Shown: positions 11,820-24,726 of the stretch, piece by piece | Position numbering within the stretch: the stretch's first letter is position 1 | Layout of the letters: the number at the start of each line of letters is the position of its first letter | Origin: Crotalaria pallida | Taxonomy: Eukaryota > Streptophyta > Magnoliopsida > Fabales > Fabaceae | Assembly: GCA_037953625.1 (NCBI GenBank) | Contig: CM075656.1 | Location: 77,333,001 to 77,397,000, forward strand | Direction: 5' to 3' | Length of the DNA stretch: 64,000 nt | Made by a program: the position numbers and the translations under genes | Notes under the pieces: generated by a model | Told to the model about the DNA's origin: nothing | Seen by the model: the letters and a program-made list of their open reading frames with translations, nothing else | The model's database searches: none

Positions 11820-11965
11820 AGATCGTCGAGCCCCTCGGGATATTTCTTGTCGGATGTGTTCCCGTTCCTGAACCCTGACTCTTATCTTTTTCCTCAGGTC
11901 TTCTCTTCTGTACCCCCCTCTCTCCGAGTTGCAATCTTTCGATCATAGACCACCTGACACCTTGG

Positions 11966-14145
11966 TCAAATCTGAAGGTCTCCATCTTGCTTCCTTTTAC
12001 AAAAGTGTCGGAATGACTCTCCGACTTCAGGAAACACTTCAGCATCATAGGCCAACGAAAGAGTGCTAATAGAAAACACTCCTTGAGATTCGATTTCATT
12101 AACTTCCTTCTGAAAAGGATCAGTATCGATCTTCATGTCATTCTCCACGAACTTCAATCTCCCTTTGTCGATTCCTTGTTGAATTAAGTCCCTGAAAGCA
12201 AAGCAATCATTGGTATTATGAGTACAGTTGTTATGATACTTGCAATACTTTCTTCCTCTTAACTCTTCTTTTTTCAACAATTTATGGCCTTCTGGCAACC
12301 TAATTTGTTTATCCTTTAACAACGCATCGAAAACTTGTTCAGTTTTGGAAACGTCGAAAGTGTATGTTTTCTTATACAAATTCTCGTTAGCGGGTTTGGA
12401 TGGTTTTAAGGTGGAACATGAATAAGGCTTTTCATTGCCTAGCTCTATCGCGTTCACCTCTGAACCTCCGTCGAATGCCTCCTCGTCAGAAGGCTGAGAA
12501 TCAACATAATGGATGCGTTCCCTTTTGGGAACCTTGGGATCTCTCCCTTTCGTTTTCTCATCTCTTAGATTTTCAATTTGCCGAACACAAGCGACTAATT
12601 GAGCCAAATCCAATAGATGTTGGGTTACTAGCTTCTTTTGAATGTGATATTCTAAACCAGCCACAGCCATCTTAACCACTTCCGGTTCAGGAATCGGAGT
12701 GAAACACCTACTCCTCATCTGTCTGAAGCGTGACAAGTAGTCATCGATAGGCTCCCCAGCAAATCTTTTCACGCTTAGCAAATCCGTCAAGGCGACTCTT
12801 AATTCGCCTCTATAGAATTGTTCGTGAAAAGACCTTTCTAACTGGACCCAAGCATGGATAGAATTAGGTCGCAAGGTTGAGAACCAGGAAAAAGCATTCC
12901 TTGTTAAAGAACTAGGAAATAGTCGCATTTTGATTGCCTCATCAGCGGCCAAATCACCCAATTCGATGATGTAACGAGTAATGTGTTCGACAGTAGATTC
13001 TCCCGCTTCGCCAACAAACTTTGACAATTTTGGCACCTTCGTTCCTCTTGGGATTTCTGCCAACTGAACCCACTCCGGAAAGGGTGAATTGAAACCTGGC
13101 TGGTTAGCCATGCCAACGTTGAACCCAATCCGACTTAGTGCCTGTTCGACTATCCGGTTTACGTCATCCGGTTCGACTCGTGTCTCTCTTCCTTGTCGAA
13201 GCAAATGTCGAGCCAAATTCTGCCTTGCTAGTGCTGCTTGAAGATCCTCTCCTCTTTGCATGAATGCAATCTGCGCCGGATTTTGAACATGTTGAGGTGC
13301 TTCGACTCCTGGGTGGAAGACCATTTGCTGGTTTTCCGGCATCGCATTACCTGCACTAAACATCGGGTTAGTATGAACATGATCCCACGTCGTAGGGACT
13401 CTACTATCTTGCTGTGGTGATGACACTTGAGCAGTGTGCCGCACTTCTTGGCCATTGGGATAACTTTGTACCAAAATTGGCCTTGGTAAATTCCTATCTA
13501 CAGGTGGAGTATTGACGGACCCGCTCTGTTCGTTGTCATCGACGCCTAAGACTAGGTTTAACCTTTTCATGTATTTTGCAATCTTTCCACAAGTCTCATT
13601 TGTCACCAACATCGCCGGGTTGATAACCGAACCCAATTGAGCCATCAATTGATCAACTAGTTGTACATTGGCCTCTTCGATTTGTTGTCGGATATGCGTA
13701 ACGGGGTTGATAGGCATGTATCTTGAACCGTTACTCGTACCAGCCATGTCCGTAGCAGAACACATAAAGGCCATGTTAGTGGCCCCCGTCGTCGCATTTG
13801 TACTGCCTAGCGAACTACTCAAAGGCCATGTCAACGTCGATCCTGGGACAAAACCAGGTGGCAAACCATAGGGAGGAACTTGTCCCCCACTATTTGAACT
13901 GCTACCAAAAGTAAACCCTTGGTGAGGTTTCCCCCATTTGGGCCATTATTCGGCCGTTGAATTGTGCTTACGACAGTTGATTCCACGGTAGAACAGCTTC
14001 CGGTCATGTGAGGAGCACTTGTCGGAACACTTGGTGTAATAATCTCCGAAATAACGGTGGTCTGTTGACCATCTTGACTTGTAACGACCATTGACGATGA
14101 AGATGGCAAAGTTATGCCACTTCTCAAACGCATACAAACACGCAC
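11966..14145 (-). pseudogene. Tat gag
   Basis: The main ORF (11966-13864, 632 residues) contains the retrotransposon gag domain (LFPSSLTRNAFSWFSTLRP, LERSFHEQFYRGE, YLSRFRQMRSRC). Toward the end is the Cys/His cluster CKYHNNCTHNTNDCFAFRDL, seen in Tat-type gag proteins instead of a plain CCHC knuckle. The natural start is probably the ATG at 14143-14145 or a Met just after it (MRLRSGITLPSSSS). That N-terminal piece (to about 13900) is in another frame, so a frameshift lies near 13870-13930. The 5' leader between primer-binding site and start is very short. Confidence 0.85.
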
Positions 14146-14161
14146 AAGTGACTCTGAACCT

Positions 14162-14179
14162 GTCCCACCGGGCGTGCCA
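14162..14179 (-). other. Probable primer-binding site of the Tat element
   Basis: On the minus strand, four bases after the LTR end, the sequence reads TGGCACGCCCGGTGGGAC. It starts with TGG, as expected for pairing with the CCA end of a tRNA. I did not assign the tRNA species. Confidence 0.6.
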
Positions 14180-14621
14180 ATCTTGTTTGCGGGATTTTCG
14201 TCCGGCGCTTGTCGAACTGACGATGATGTGTGGGGTGTGGGTAACGACAGGTTATGTGGTAATCTTGCGAAAGGAACTTGACCGTTTTTTTGGTATTTTT
14301 GGGTATTTGGGCTTGGTAAGCAAGAAAGTAAATGCGGGAAGAAGTAAAACCGACACCAAGAACACGATGGGTGAAAATTAAACGGTGCAGTAAAGTAAAT
14401 GACGCGGAATCAAAAGGAAAGCGAGTAAAATTTGCGATAAGGTAAATTGCGTGTAATTAAAAGTGCATGGAAACATAAAGTTGCATTGAAATTAAATGGG
14501 TGGAAGGTTGAGGTTTTTTACAATGGCGTTTCTCCGTTTGTCTGCTCTGGTGAGACATCTAGGATTTTGGCCTAATGTGTGTCAACCTAGCAACCGACCC
14601 CGATTACATCCTAAGGACTTC

Positions 14622-14631
14622 CTATTTATAG
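14622..14631 (-). promoter_or_regulatory. Probable TATA box of the Tat 5' LTR
   Basis: Read on the minus strand, the LTR contains TATAAATAGG here, the best TATA-type core in the LTR. The same motif occurs in the other LTR near 2283-2292. It would place the U3/R border some 30 bp further down the minus strand. Assigned by motif only. Confidence 0.45.
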
Positions 14632-15643
14632 GTATAGGAATCCGAAATCTATTTACAAAGCATGTTTGCACGTTCTGCGTAACCGCAGAACCCACAATCT
14701 AGTAACTACCCACTACGCTATCCCCCACGATGTAACTGCCCACGTCGTGGTTTGGGCTTAGTGGATACTTCTGTCGAATCCCGTGGTGACGTCTTTGCTG
14801 AGACCTTTTCGACTGACACTTCTCTTCGACTGCAACCTTTGACTCTTGTCTAAGTCTCTTTGTTGTTTGAAGCTTTGACGTTGTTGTGCTCCAGCCTCTA
14901 AGTTCTGAGATGTCAGCCGACACCAAGCTCCTTTCGACAAACGGGCCTATCGTCGAAAAAGACTTTCAACCCGCTATCGGCCTCAGATGCACTCGATTGA
15001 TATCGGTGACATGTAATTCAACTAAATGCTGTTTCACCAGCATTCAATCAAAAATCATGCCCCCGACGCTTCTAGTAGAATGCCGTCAAAGGACTTGTTT
15101 CCTTTAACTCTTTAATAGGAAAGGCGGCCTTAGTCGATCCTAGCAGGACACAAACCTTGGCCTATGGGATTACAATAACCCTTCCAATGCTTATTTATCA
15201 GGCTCAATGCTTCCTCCAATTCGGAGTTCTTTGCTGTAACCCGATGCATCAGAAATGAGTTCTATGTAATCCCACATGTTTAGCCTTTCGCTATTCAAGA
15301 GGATAAAGGTGGTATTCGAGGTGGACACTCCTTCATTTCCTTGCCCTCACCCGAACACCTTAATCCCACATGTTTAGCCTCTGGTGGACTCGTGTTTATG
15401 TGGAATACGAATCTTTTTTCCTCTTTCCAGAATTGATGAAGGCATTCCTTAAATTTTCTCATGGTAACTCGTGGATTTTCTTGATGAAAAATGAGGGTTT
15501 TATAGCCACAAGTAGCATTAAATGCCTCCATAATTACTCTTCCGTTCCCAATGCTGATATGACGTCTCTGACTCCTCTTTCTTTACGCCAGCATTCCTTC
15601 GACATAGGCCTCTTGTTTCCACCTCTTCCTTTTGTCGACACAC

Positions 15644-15829
15644 GTCCACGTCCTTCAAAGTCACTTTTAAGTCATGCCACTTAAGTACACCTCCTTCGAC
15701 ATCACTTATGTTGTTGACACATGCCCTTTTGTCGAAATCTACCCATTGTCGGATTGTACGTACACTTCCTTCGAAGTCACTTTTGAACAAAAACGTTCAA
15801 GTACACTTCCGTCGACGTCACTTATACAT
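15644..15829 (-). repeat. Four degenerate repeats in the U3 of the Tat 5' LTR
   Basis: On the minus strand the consensus AAGTGACTTCGAAGGAAGTG occurs four times with changes, each followed by a TAC- or GAC-type tail and separated by stretches containing TTCGAC or GTCGAC. The same array lies at about 3305-3490 in the other LTR. Its U3 position suggests an enhancer-like element. Confidence 0.55.
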
Positions 15830-15872
15830 TCGACATTCTCGCCTTTTTGTCGATTTCGGTTTTCCGTTAACA

Positions 15873-17587
15873 ATAACATACCAAAAAAGCTTATTGGAAT
15901 GAACCCTACACAAGAAATCTCATGTTCATTTGTTCGCCCAAGTCATTTTTCGTTGAGAGGCATATAAGCATGACTTTACGTAGAATAAATATGATTTAAG
16001 AAAAATTGGTACCATATCTTACATAACATAATAATAATAAAATTTATATTAACACATAATAATAGAACCAATAAAGTACTACTAGTCAAGTACATACTGG
16101 AGCAATCAAGGAGTAATTTTAGTTAGAACTTAACAAGGAAGATTAATAAAATACTCTTAGATAATTATTCTTTAAAGAAGTAAAAAATAATTTGTATAAA
16201 AAAGTTTGCATTTAACATATGAGCAATTGGCATATAACCACAACCACATGGCATGGGTTTGAATGTGGGTCTAAAACATTGTATCATGCAATTTTATTAT
16301 TTAAGTTGACTCTTTGGGTATTTAGTGTGATCTTACTTTTTTTTATATTTCTTAATTATTAAAAAATATTTTTAAGTTACTTATTATTTAGATCATAACT
16401 TAGGCTCTATTGAGTAAAACTAACTTATAACTATGTGTTTGTAGCATATACTCCATTAGTCTCTCAAATCAACCAATTACCAAAGCAAATATTTAATGCA
16501 TGTTTTCTTAATTAACCAATTACAAAATATAATAATATGAATTTTTTTTTGTATTCACTACTTTGACTTCAATTTTTTTAATGTTTTTCACTAATATTTT
16601 AGGACCGAGAAAGTAACCGTAAAGTCAACTGGGAGTTTTGTCATTGTACTCGTGTAGGTAACTGATTAAATAAGAATTGTTCATCAAAACTAACCGAAAT
16701 TTGTTAAAAGCCAATAAAAGACACGTGATATTATTTTTACTTTTGAAGTTATTTATTATTTATCTCTTTAGTTATTTAGTTATTAATTTCTTAGTTAATT
16801 AATTAATAAAAAAACTAAAGTATAATAAATTAATTAATTCATGCTAAAGATGATTTTTTTATTAATAGGATTAATAAGTTTTTTAAGTTTAGGGCAATTA
16901 ATGTAATTTGGTATAATTTTAAAGGGTATAATTGACACATGAATAATAAAAAGTTATGTAAGTTGTTTAAAAGTTATTTCAAATAGCTTTTTGACAATTT
17001 TAAAAAGCTACAAGCAAGCTCCCTTCCTGCAAACTATAAGTTCTTTAATTTTTATTATGTGTTTTTCAAACGACATTATTAACTTATTGATTGAATCTAA
17101 AAATTATAGACTAAATTAAAAAGACATGCACGATTTAAGAGTACACAACACTGCCTTAATCATAGTAATAACAAGCTAAGAAACAAATATCTGGTCATTT
17201 TTTTTTTATGAGAATGATTTTTCTATTCGTCACCTTAAAAATAATGTACGAGGAACCTAATATAGTAGTTTAACATGTAAAATTATGTATTTAATATTTA
17301 AGAGTTAATTTCTTTAGTTTTTCAATATTAATTTCATATTTTTGATTTCCTTATAAATTTTCCTTCAAGTACAATAATAATTAGCAAAACTCTTGTCTGA
17401 AAGTAAATTAAGCAGGTTATTTTGTACTTTTCTGATCTTAATTCAGTTTTAAATTAGTAGCCAATTAGAAGTCGTCATTTAAAAAACAATACTCCGTCTT
17501 GTTCTTAATATAGGATCCTATTGAATTTTTTTTTGTTTATTAGTGATGCACAAATAAAAATTGAAAGATTTTGATATGTTATTTTTA
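15873..17587. other. AT-rich intergenic sequence
   Basis: After the ATAAC target duplication there is about 1.7 kb of AT-rich sequence with no supported exon, RNA gene or clear transposon end. It presumably continues the sequence left of 1840. Confidence 0.5.
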
Positions 17588-18105
17588 GGCTTATTTATGA
17601 TTTTAACTCTCGAAAGTTGGAGGTGTTTTAGTTTGGTTTCTGAAAGTTTTTTTGACCTTGACTATTTCTTGAAATTTTGGTTTTAGTCCATGCCGTTAGG
17701 AAAAATCCGTTAACTGCTAATATAGTTAGCGGAATGTCACATCAACATACACCATACACGTGTGCAAGTATTGCATGTCATCGGTACGATGAAGTGGATG
17801 ATTCGGACCCGCAGGAGCAAAAGGGCCACAACCCAATTCACAAACACATTTGGGTTGTGTTTTGGCCCTTTTGTTCATGCGAGCCCGGATCAACCATGTC
17901 ATCTCACTAGTGGCATGCTGTATCTACACACTGTATGTTATTGTGGTGTTCCGTTAGCCACATCAGCAGTTAACGAATTTTTCCTATCAACAAGGACTAA
18001 AACCAAAATTTCAAAACAATTAAGGATGAGTGTAAGGTCAAAAAAACTTCCAGGTACCAAAACAAAAACACTCCCAACTTTCAGGGACTATTTTAAAATA
18101 CCATT
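17588..18105. mobile_element. Mutator-like MITE, right end degraded
   Basis: The left end GGCTTATTTATGATTTTAAC matches the start of the clean MITE at 19987. The left arm (TTTGGTTTCTGAAAG, TTTTGGTTTTAGTCC, CCGTTAGG) reappears inverted at about 17950-18090 (CCTATC, GGACTAAAACCAAAAT, CTTTCAGGGAC). The outermost right end is not preserved, so the border is approximate. Confidence 0.5.
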
Positions 18106-18248
18106 TTGAAAATGCTTAAATATGAAAATGGTCCCTATAAATATTGACTTTTTTGAAATTGGTCCTTGTAAATTTTTTTTGTTTTGGTCCCTACATTTAT
18201 AAAATGTTTTGGTTTTTGTCCCTCTTGTTACTACAAGAAATACCCCTG

Positions 18249-18755
18249 ATTTCCGACGGATTTTTACCGACGGATTTTTTTTCTGTCGCTACTCATGCAT
18301 TTTTCGACGGAAATATATGTCAGTATTTTCATTTCTGATGGTTTTGTTTTTTTGTATTGTTCGACGGACAAATCCATCGCAAAATCCGTCGGAAAGGTTG
18401 TTATTTTAAAAAAAAATAATTGGAAAAGAAATTTATTATTTTTCGACGGATTTCTCGACGGATTTTCCGATGGACTCTTCTGACGGAGTTTCCGACGGAT
18501 TTGGTCGTCGATAATGCATAAATTTTAAAATATAAAAATTTAGAAAATATTACCGACGGAATTATCCGTCGAAAAACTTGTTATTTAAAAAAAATGGAAA
18601 AGAAATTTATTATTTTCCGACGGATTTCTCGACGGATTTGCCTACTGACTCTTCCGACGGATTTTCTGACGGATTTGTCCGTCGATAATGCATAAATTAA
18701 AATAGAAAAATTTAGAAAATATTACTGACGGAATTATCCGTCAGAAAGTTATTAC
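18249..18755. repeat. CACTA left subterminal repeats
   Basis: More than a dozen copies of TTCCGACGGATTT-like units lie in both orientations. Some are arranged as nearly identical 150-bp blocks (compare about 18410-18570 with 18590-18750). Such arrays bind the transposase in characterised En/Spm elements. Confidence 0.75.
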
Positions 18756-19986
18756 CCTAAAAAATTAAATAACATGTTGTAGACAGGATTCGAACAGTGA
18801 TCCTTTGAAAATACTTTAAGGGACCAACGAACCACTAGGCTAGACAAGAACATATTATTTACTTTACAAATATTTTAAATGAATAATTTAATTTTCTCTC
18901 TATGTTCCTGTTACTCTATGTTTATCTGGTATAATTTTCTTATCTGCATTTTATAAGTTAATTATTATTTGGGTAAAACAAAATAATTTTTATAGACCAT
19001 GTTTGTGTTTTGATTAAATCATGTAACTACTCTAAAAATATAAATAAGAATTTCCTTATACCTCATGGTTTGAGTACCCACTAGGGTTGTTGACTTGTTA
19101 GTTAAACTTCTTCGTATACCCTTTGATTCTTGATCATTTGGAGACATCTCATCAAGTTCATTTTTAAGATGATCATTCTGTCAGGCTCGGCCCAGGGGCC
19201 AAACTACCATTATATCAAATTTATTTCATTTCACTTTTATTTTTTTAATAAATAGTTTTATTAATATTGATTGTTACTGTTTTAATTGATTAAATGTATG
19301 TATACACATGTTTCAATTGATTTATTTTTCATCATTTTCTTAACCCCAAACTTTAGGTGAAAGATAAGAACCTGAAAAATAATAAATTTCATAAGAAAAT
19401 GTTGCACTATAAGAATCAAAACACTTTATATTTATCCTTAACCCCAAAGATTAAGATTAAAAAACTTTAATTTTAATTCACACTTATTAAGAAAGTTAGT
19501 TGAGTGTATTTAATTTTCTCAAATTCATAAAAAAAAATAGATTACTTTAGTAAATTTACATTGGGAATGAAACAAAAATTAAATGACTCAACTTCATTAT
19601 GATATATTTTAGGAACGATTGTATTGGGAATACAAAGTTAGTTGATTTTTGCTTATTTTAGTGTAGTGACTTTTTTTTTTGTTTATAAATGAGACCGGAT
19701 GGAGTAGTTATTAGTTATATTGGAAATCATCCTTCTCGTATTCCCTATGTTGTACGAATACTCTATTTTAGGGCTGGTACCCGCACCGGATACGTATCAG
19801 GTGCAGGTACGTATAGGGTACGTCTTGGGTATGTACCCAATTGTTTAAAAAAATCGTGTTGGGTATGTGATTGAGATTAAAACCAAACCATTTTGTAAAT
19901 ATAGGACCATAATCACTTTTGTTGTAAGAACCAATTTCAAATGAGTCGATATTTAGAATAAAAAAACCATTTTGATATTTGTGTTT
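18756..19986. other. CACTA interior, left part, no gene seen
   Basis: AT-rich. It includes a tRNA- or SINE-like scrap near 18783-18850 (GGATTCGAACAGTGATCC, ACCACTAGGCTAGAC) and, at 19890-19980, a copy of the right arm of the surrounding inverted-repeat element. No supported exon. Confidence 0.4.
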
Positions 19987-20496
19987 GGCTTATTTATGTT
20001 TTTAGTCCCTGAAAGTTCAGCGTGTTTTGGTTTTAGTCCCTAGAAGTTATTTTAACCGGGACTAGTCCTTAAATTTTCAAACATTTTGGTTTTGGTCCCC
20101 TCCGTTAGTAAAAATCTATTATTTGTTTGTGTAACTACCAGAACATCACATCAACAGTCCATGTGGTCTGAAGTAACGCCAAATAGGTGATATAATGTGG
20201 ATGATATAGATCCACGAACACAAAATGGTCTGATACGCAAAATGGTCACGTATGCAAAAATTTGAGTTCACAAGCCTAAATCATCCATGTTACACCATCT
20301 ACTTGACGCTAACTCACGCCCGTGGTAGCGGGTATGGATTTTCATTAACTATGTCAGCAAATAATTGATTTTTTGTAATGGATGAGACCAAAACCAAAAT
20401 GTTTGAAAAATTAAGGACTAGTCCCGGTCAAAATAACTTCTAGTGACTAAAACCAAAACACGTTAAATTTTTAGGAACCAAAACCATAAATAAGCC
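19987..20496. mobile_element. Mutator-like MITE (510 bp) with perfect 9-bp duplication
   Basis: GGCTTATTTATG at the left and CATAAATAAGCC at the right begin inverted repeats of about 135 bp. TTTGTGTTT flanks both sides exactly (19978-19986, 20497-20505). The length and 9-bp duplication point to the Mutator superfamily. Confidence 0.85.
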
Positions 20497-20505
20497 TTTG
20501 TGTTT

Positions 20506-23500
20506 TTATTTATATTTTAATTAAAAAAAAAAGCAAACAAATACTGTAACCCTTATTTTCATCTTCTATCCACGTTCTAAGTGTTTCTAACCCTAGCCCC
20601 AATTTTTCCCTCCCTCTTTTCGGCCCACTCCGTCTAAAATTTCGTTCACTTGATTTTTTTCACTCTGAAATGAAACAAAATACTCCCTCACTCGAGCTCT
20701 CTTCTCTCTCTTTCACGTTCTCTGATCTTCCCTCTGTGTTAGGGTCTTCTCTTTCACATTCAAAGAGTGGCTGCAATTCTTCTTCTTCTTCGATTCACAG
20801 TGACTGACTGTGATTCTTCTTCTTCTTCGATTCAGAGAGTGGCTGGGTTCCATTCTTCTTCTTCTTCTTCGATTCATAGGGAGTGGGACGGAACTCTTCG
20901 ATTCTTCTTCTTCTTCTCCGATCGAGTAGAGGTACAAGAGTGATTGCATGAGGTTAGTAACCCCTTTCTCTCTAATTACTCTAAGATCTTCGTATCTGTG
21001 TGCTCTTTTTTGTTTATTTTCCATGTTTTGGGTTTGGTTTTGTTGAAAGCTGAAAATGCCCTACAGGGTTTAGGGCTTAATTTTAAATTAGTGTTAGTTT
21101 AATTTCCATGTACTGTAATTACTAAAGGATAAACAAGCATCTTTGTCAATGTTATTTTTCCAAACCTGGATAAAAAATGCACTCGAGTCCAAAAGACAAG
21201 CTAGCCAGCATTCAGGCATTCAAATCTTGACATGGAGTATTAGAAATCTTGTTAATGGAGGAGCAACTGTGGTAAAGAGTGTGAGTGCCAAATATAACTA
21301 TTACTTTTTTTTATAAACCAAAGCAATTTTATTAATATAACGTGGAGCAGTAGTGAACTTGCAAATTCACTCTGCAGTATAGTACATAGGCATAATAGCC
21401 AACCCGCCCAATACAAATCAGTACCTTAGCCAATGCATAATATAAGCAAAACCCACCCACTGTAGACCAAAATCTTAAGCGTAACAGCAGACCCCCATGG
21501 CATGACAGAGCATAACAGCAAAACCCCCCATGACACAACAGAACATAGATTTAACAGCAAACAATTACATACCAACCCACCCTCTTTAGTCTATTCCTAT
21601 TGATAATCATCATTCATGAAAACATTCCCAAGGGTTCAGCACCCAATTTGCATAGGAAGTTTGTACTCCGGTGCTTATTTTGGGGATCACTTTGGAAACC
21701 ATTGGCAAAGGTTGAATGGAATCATTAAAATTCTCTGACATCTAATCGTAAAGAGATGCATAATGAATTTGAAGGAATCAATGGGATTAGTTAAATAAAA
21801 AACCAAAAAGCAGAGGAAATACATCCAATAAGTAGTTAAATAACAAAAGAATTTGAAGGAAATAATGAAATCAAGGGCACCACTTCCATAACCACCGTAC
21901 CACTGCCTCTGGTTTTTTATTTGTTACAATATCTCTATGATTTTGATTTCTTCATTTTTGACAATGTCTCTCTCTTTTTAGAGTTTCATTTTAGTTTTTT
22001 TTCCCAGATGAACATTCTCTTATTAAGTCATAACTGTAATAAGTCATAACCAATTATTTGTGCTAATCACTGTGTATTGAGGGGTGGTTAGTGTTATAAC
22101 CACTGTATATTGTGCTAATCACTTGCTGGTAACTGGTAAGTTGTCGGTTTCATCAACATGGGGTGACCTATGAGCAATTAGGTTGGATTTGTATCCCACG
22201 ACAATAAACAGCAGATATGTTGTATTCTATATTTTCATTTGAACATGACTCATACTGAATTGCTTGTGTGTCCTACTGTCCTCGATGCTAGATTGAATCA
22301 CACCGCATTGTTATAAGCTTGAGCAGGGGTGTGCATCTGCTTTCTGTTTTCTGTTCTTTTATTTTTTTTTTCTCTGCTGTGTTGGTGTGCTCGTGTTTTT
22401 ATTTTGTTTGGGCCTGCTGTTCTGTGCTTGGATTTGTGCTTTGTTGTTGTTGTGGTGAGTTGGGGCTGTTATCATGTTGGTGCTGCCATCAAATATAAAT
22501 TTCTCATTCCACCAAGGATTCTTATGCTTTCCTGCATCACATATATAAAAACTCAATTACTATTTATAATTAAGTGAAATTTTTTGAGATTTTGTGAACA
22601 AAATAATTTTATATGTACAACCATATGCTTCAATTTTTAGCTTAAAAAAAAGGGAGTATGTGCTTTAACCTGATGAGACTTTGCTTCTCTGAGATTGAGT
22701 CCCGCACTCAATAACCACATAGTAGGAAGGTGTTCCTATATGGTTAATTGTACATGTACGTTCTTTTCATTAGTTATAAGCAGAAGTTGGCTCAAAAATT
22801 TACGAAAAAAATAAAAAACATTTTGGATCAAAAAGAAAATCCATTGAAAAACAATATATTGATATTGGCATGTTAATAAGATATAAATACTGGAAAGAAA
22901 GGGAAGATACCAACAAGGTTTTTGTATTTAATTCCTTTAGCATTAACAAGAAGTACTTCAAGAATTTCTGTCTTCATGTGTCTATATCTATGTGCTTGGT
23001 TATGGCTCTAAATTAAAGAAATTTCATGGAAAGATTTTTAGATATTGCATATGATAACTTAAATAAATACTAGCCAAATTGTTTTTTGTTTTCTTCTACA
23101 TGATTCTTGGCATTAAGTATTTTTGGGATAGTTTTAAAATTAAAAAAAAAAGTAATTTTTGGATAAAATGTTGTGTTTAAAAAAAAAAGTATTTTGGTAA
23201 GTGATCTCTAGAGCATTAGTATTTAGTTTCCTATTCTTAATCCCAACTGTAACACTAATTGTGAGGTGCTACTGCTATAGCAGCTTGCATATCAGCAGCT
23301 ATTAGAGCACCTTGGACGCAGCTTAAGATTCCAAGTCTCTACACCTAAACAACATCACATTCGGTCAAGTGAATCAGGTACATATATGCAAGAAAATTGT
23401 ATATTTTGATAATGTTATTAATTTAGCATATGTAACTAATTTATTATTTCAACTTTGCATGAATGAATGGATCTTTGCATTCTGATTAAGGTGATTGTAT

Positions 23501-23874
23501 TTATTTTTAAAGCAAATTTATATTTTTCTTTGTAGTCATGCCAATTGAATGGCGAAAAGAAATATGGCCGGGGCGAAAAGAAATATGGCCGGTGCGAAAA
23601 TTTATATTTTCCATTAATTTTCCTTTCCATCTTTTAGGATCCTCATCCATGGTTCTGTGATATAATATGTATATGACTGAGCCATCCTCATCTGATTATA
23701 GTAGACCTATGTGCCTTCCAAAGATCATCCCAATGTTCCTTTTCAGTTGAATATGCTATAATTGGAATGCTTGCTCACGTAATTGTAATTTTGGCCTCCT
23801 ATCTTGTATTATATATAGGTATTCAGTTGAATATGCTGCTCGTTATTAACTAATGTGTGTAATTTCTTTAATAG
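20506..23874. other. CACTA interior with leader-like sequence, no complete gene
   Basis: At 20560-20950 the sequence looks like a plant 5' leader: pyrimidine-rich, with AACCCTAGCCCC and degenerate repeats of CTTCTTCTTCGATTCA. It ends in ATG AG followed by GTTAGT (near 20948), a possible tiny first exon. Beyond it no reliable coding exon was found until 23875. A 21-bp unit containing GAAAAGAAATATGGCCGG is tandemly doubled at about 23552-23598. Confidence 0.35.
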
Positions 23875-24297
23875 GGGAATTTCCGTGAAAAGTTTTCTCA
23901 ACACCAATCTCAGCATGCTCCATCTAACGATGATTCGGGTCCAAGTTTGAGTTCTCCTGAAGAAGATAGAGCTCGACTTATTTGTTGGATTAAAGCTGCA
24001 GGCGGAGAGTACAAGGGTCGACTTTATGGGGTTTCAAAAATCGCTCCTTACATCGTCAAGGGGTATTCCCTTTCTCAGCCACCCCCTAACACTTCTCAAA
24101 ACATACCCAACTTTGAGGATATTTTTGAGATGAGGAAAGCATTGCAAGACAGCCAAGAAGAACAGCGGAAGTTGAGGGAGAAAGTAGCATTATTGGAGTC
24201 AGTTCAGGAAGACCTGCATCGCGTAAGGGAAAAGCTGGCACACCTTACTATGCAACATAACAAATGTACGAGGCTCTCTTGTGATGCATCCCACTAG
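23875..24297 (+). pseudogene. CACTA transposase-related exon (Ptta/En/Spm-like C-terminus)
   Basis: After a splice acceptor (TTTCTTTAATAG ending at 23874) one frame stays open to TAG 24295-24297. It contains ARLICWIKAAGGEYKGRLYG, which resembles the GR-x-YG end of plant Ptta/En/Spm transposase-family proteins. A charged helical stretch follows (EEQRKLREKVALLESVQEDL), likely coiled coil. It lies within the CACTA borders in the expected place near the right end. Only this exon is recognisable, so I treat it as a remnant. The family assignment is by motif memory and moderate. Confidence 0.5.
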
Positions 24298-24726
24298 ATG
24301 TGCTGCCCATGGATGAAGACATGCTATCCACGGATGAGGAGATGCAGCAAAATACTCCCCACCAGCATCAATATTATGATAGTACCCCTCAACCCCAGGA
24401 TGAAGAGGGAACATCAGGTGATGGTTATGATGAGAATTATTAGGATTTATATTTTACTGTTATTAGAAGGATATAGAGTTTTTGGATCTGTATATTGTCA
24501 CGAATTAGTTGGATACGAGGCATGGCATGAATTATTTTATTTTAGTGTTATTTGGATTTAATGTGTTCGAAATTATATTTTATTGATATTTTAATTTTAT
24601 TGAGTGGTCATTTATAGATAAACAGTATTGTACGAAAGTTATAGTATTATTGAAATTATAATATTATTTCTTAACAGGGAAAATTACAATATTATCAAAA
24701 AATAGAAAAAATAAATTTTAAAAAAT

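Larger units (their letters stand above)
1845..15872 (-). mobile_element. Ty3/gypsy LTR retrotransposon of the Tat type, complete but decayed
   Basis: Two 1689-bp direct LTRs (1845-3533 and 14184-15872) start TG and end CA on the plus strand. They are flanked by the 5-bp target duplication ATAAC (1840-1844 and 15873-15877). The primer-binding site beside the right LTR and the purine tract beside the left one place transcription on the minus strand, with gag, protease, RT, RNase H, second RNase H and integrase in that order. A second RNase H domain of the archaeal type between RNase H and integrase is the hallmark of the Tat lineage. About two dozen substitutions separate the LTRs by my reading, so insertion is fairly recent, yet gag-pol carries several stops and frameshifts. 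A spliced gene sits on the opposite strand between pol and the left LTR. Confidence 0.95.
14184..15872 (-). repeat. 5' LTR of the Tat element
   Basis: This is the partner of 1845-3533. It lies upstream of gag in the minus orientation and next to the primer-binding site. The direct repeat ATAAC follows it at 15873-15877. Confidence 0.93.

Noticed and set aside
18783..18850. tRNA-like sequence in the CACTA element
   Set aside because: It has a B-box-like stretch but no acceptor stem or full cloverleaf that I could fold, so I did not call a tRNA.
20713..21024. Minus-strand ORF rich in Arg, Lys and Ser
   Set aside because: It comes from CTTCTTCTT and GATTCA repeats in a leader-like region; low complexity, no domain.
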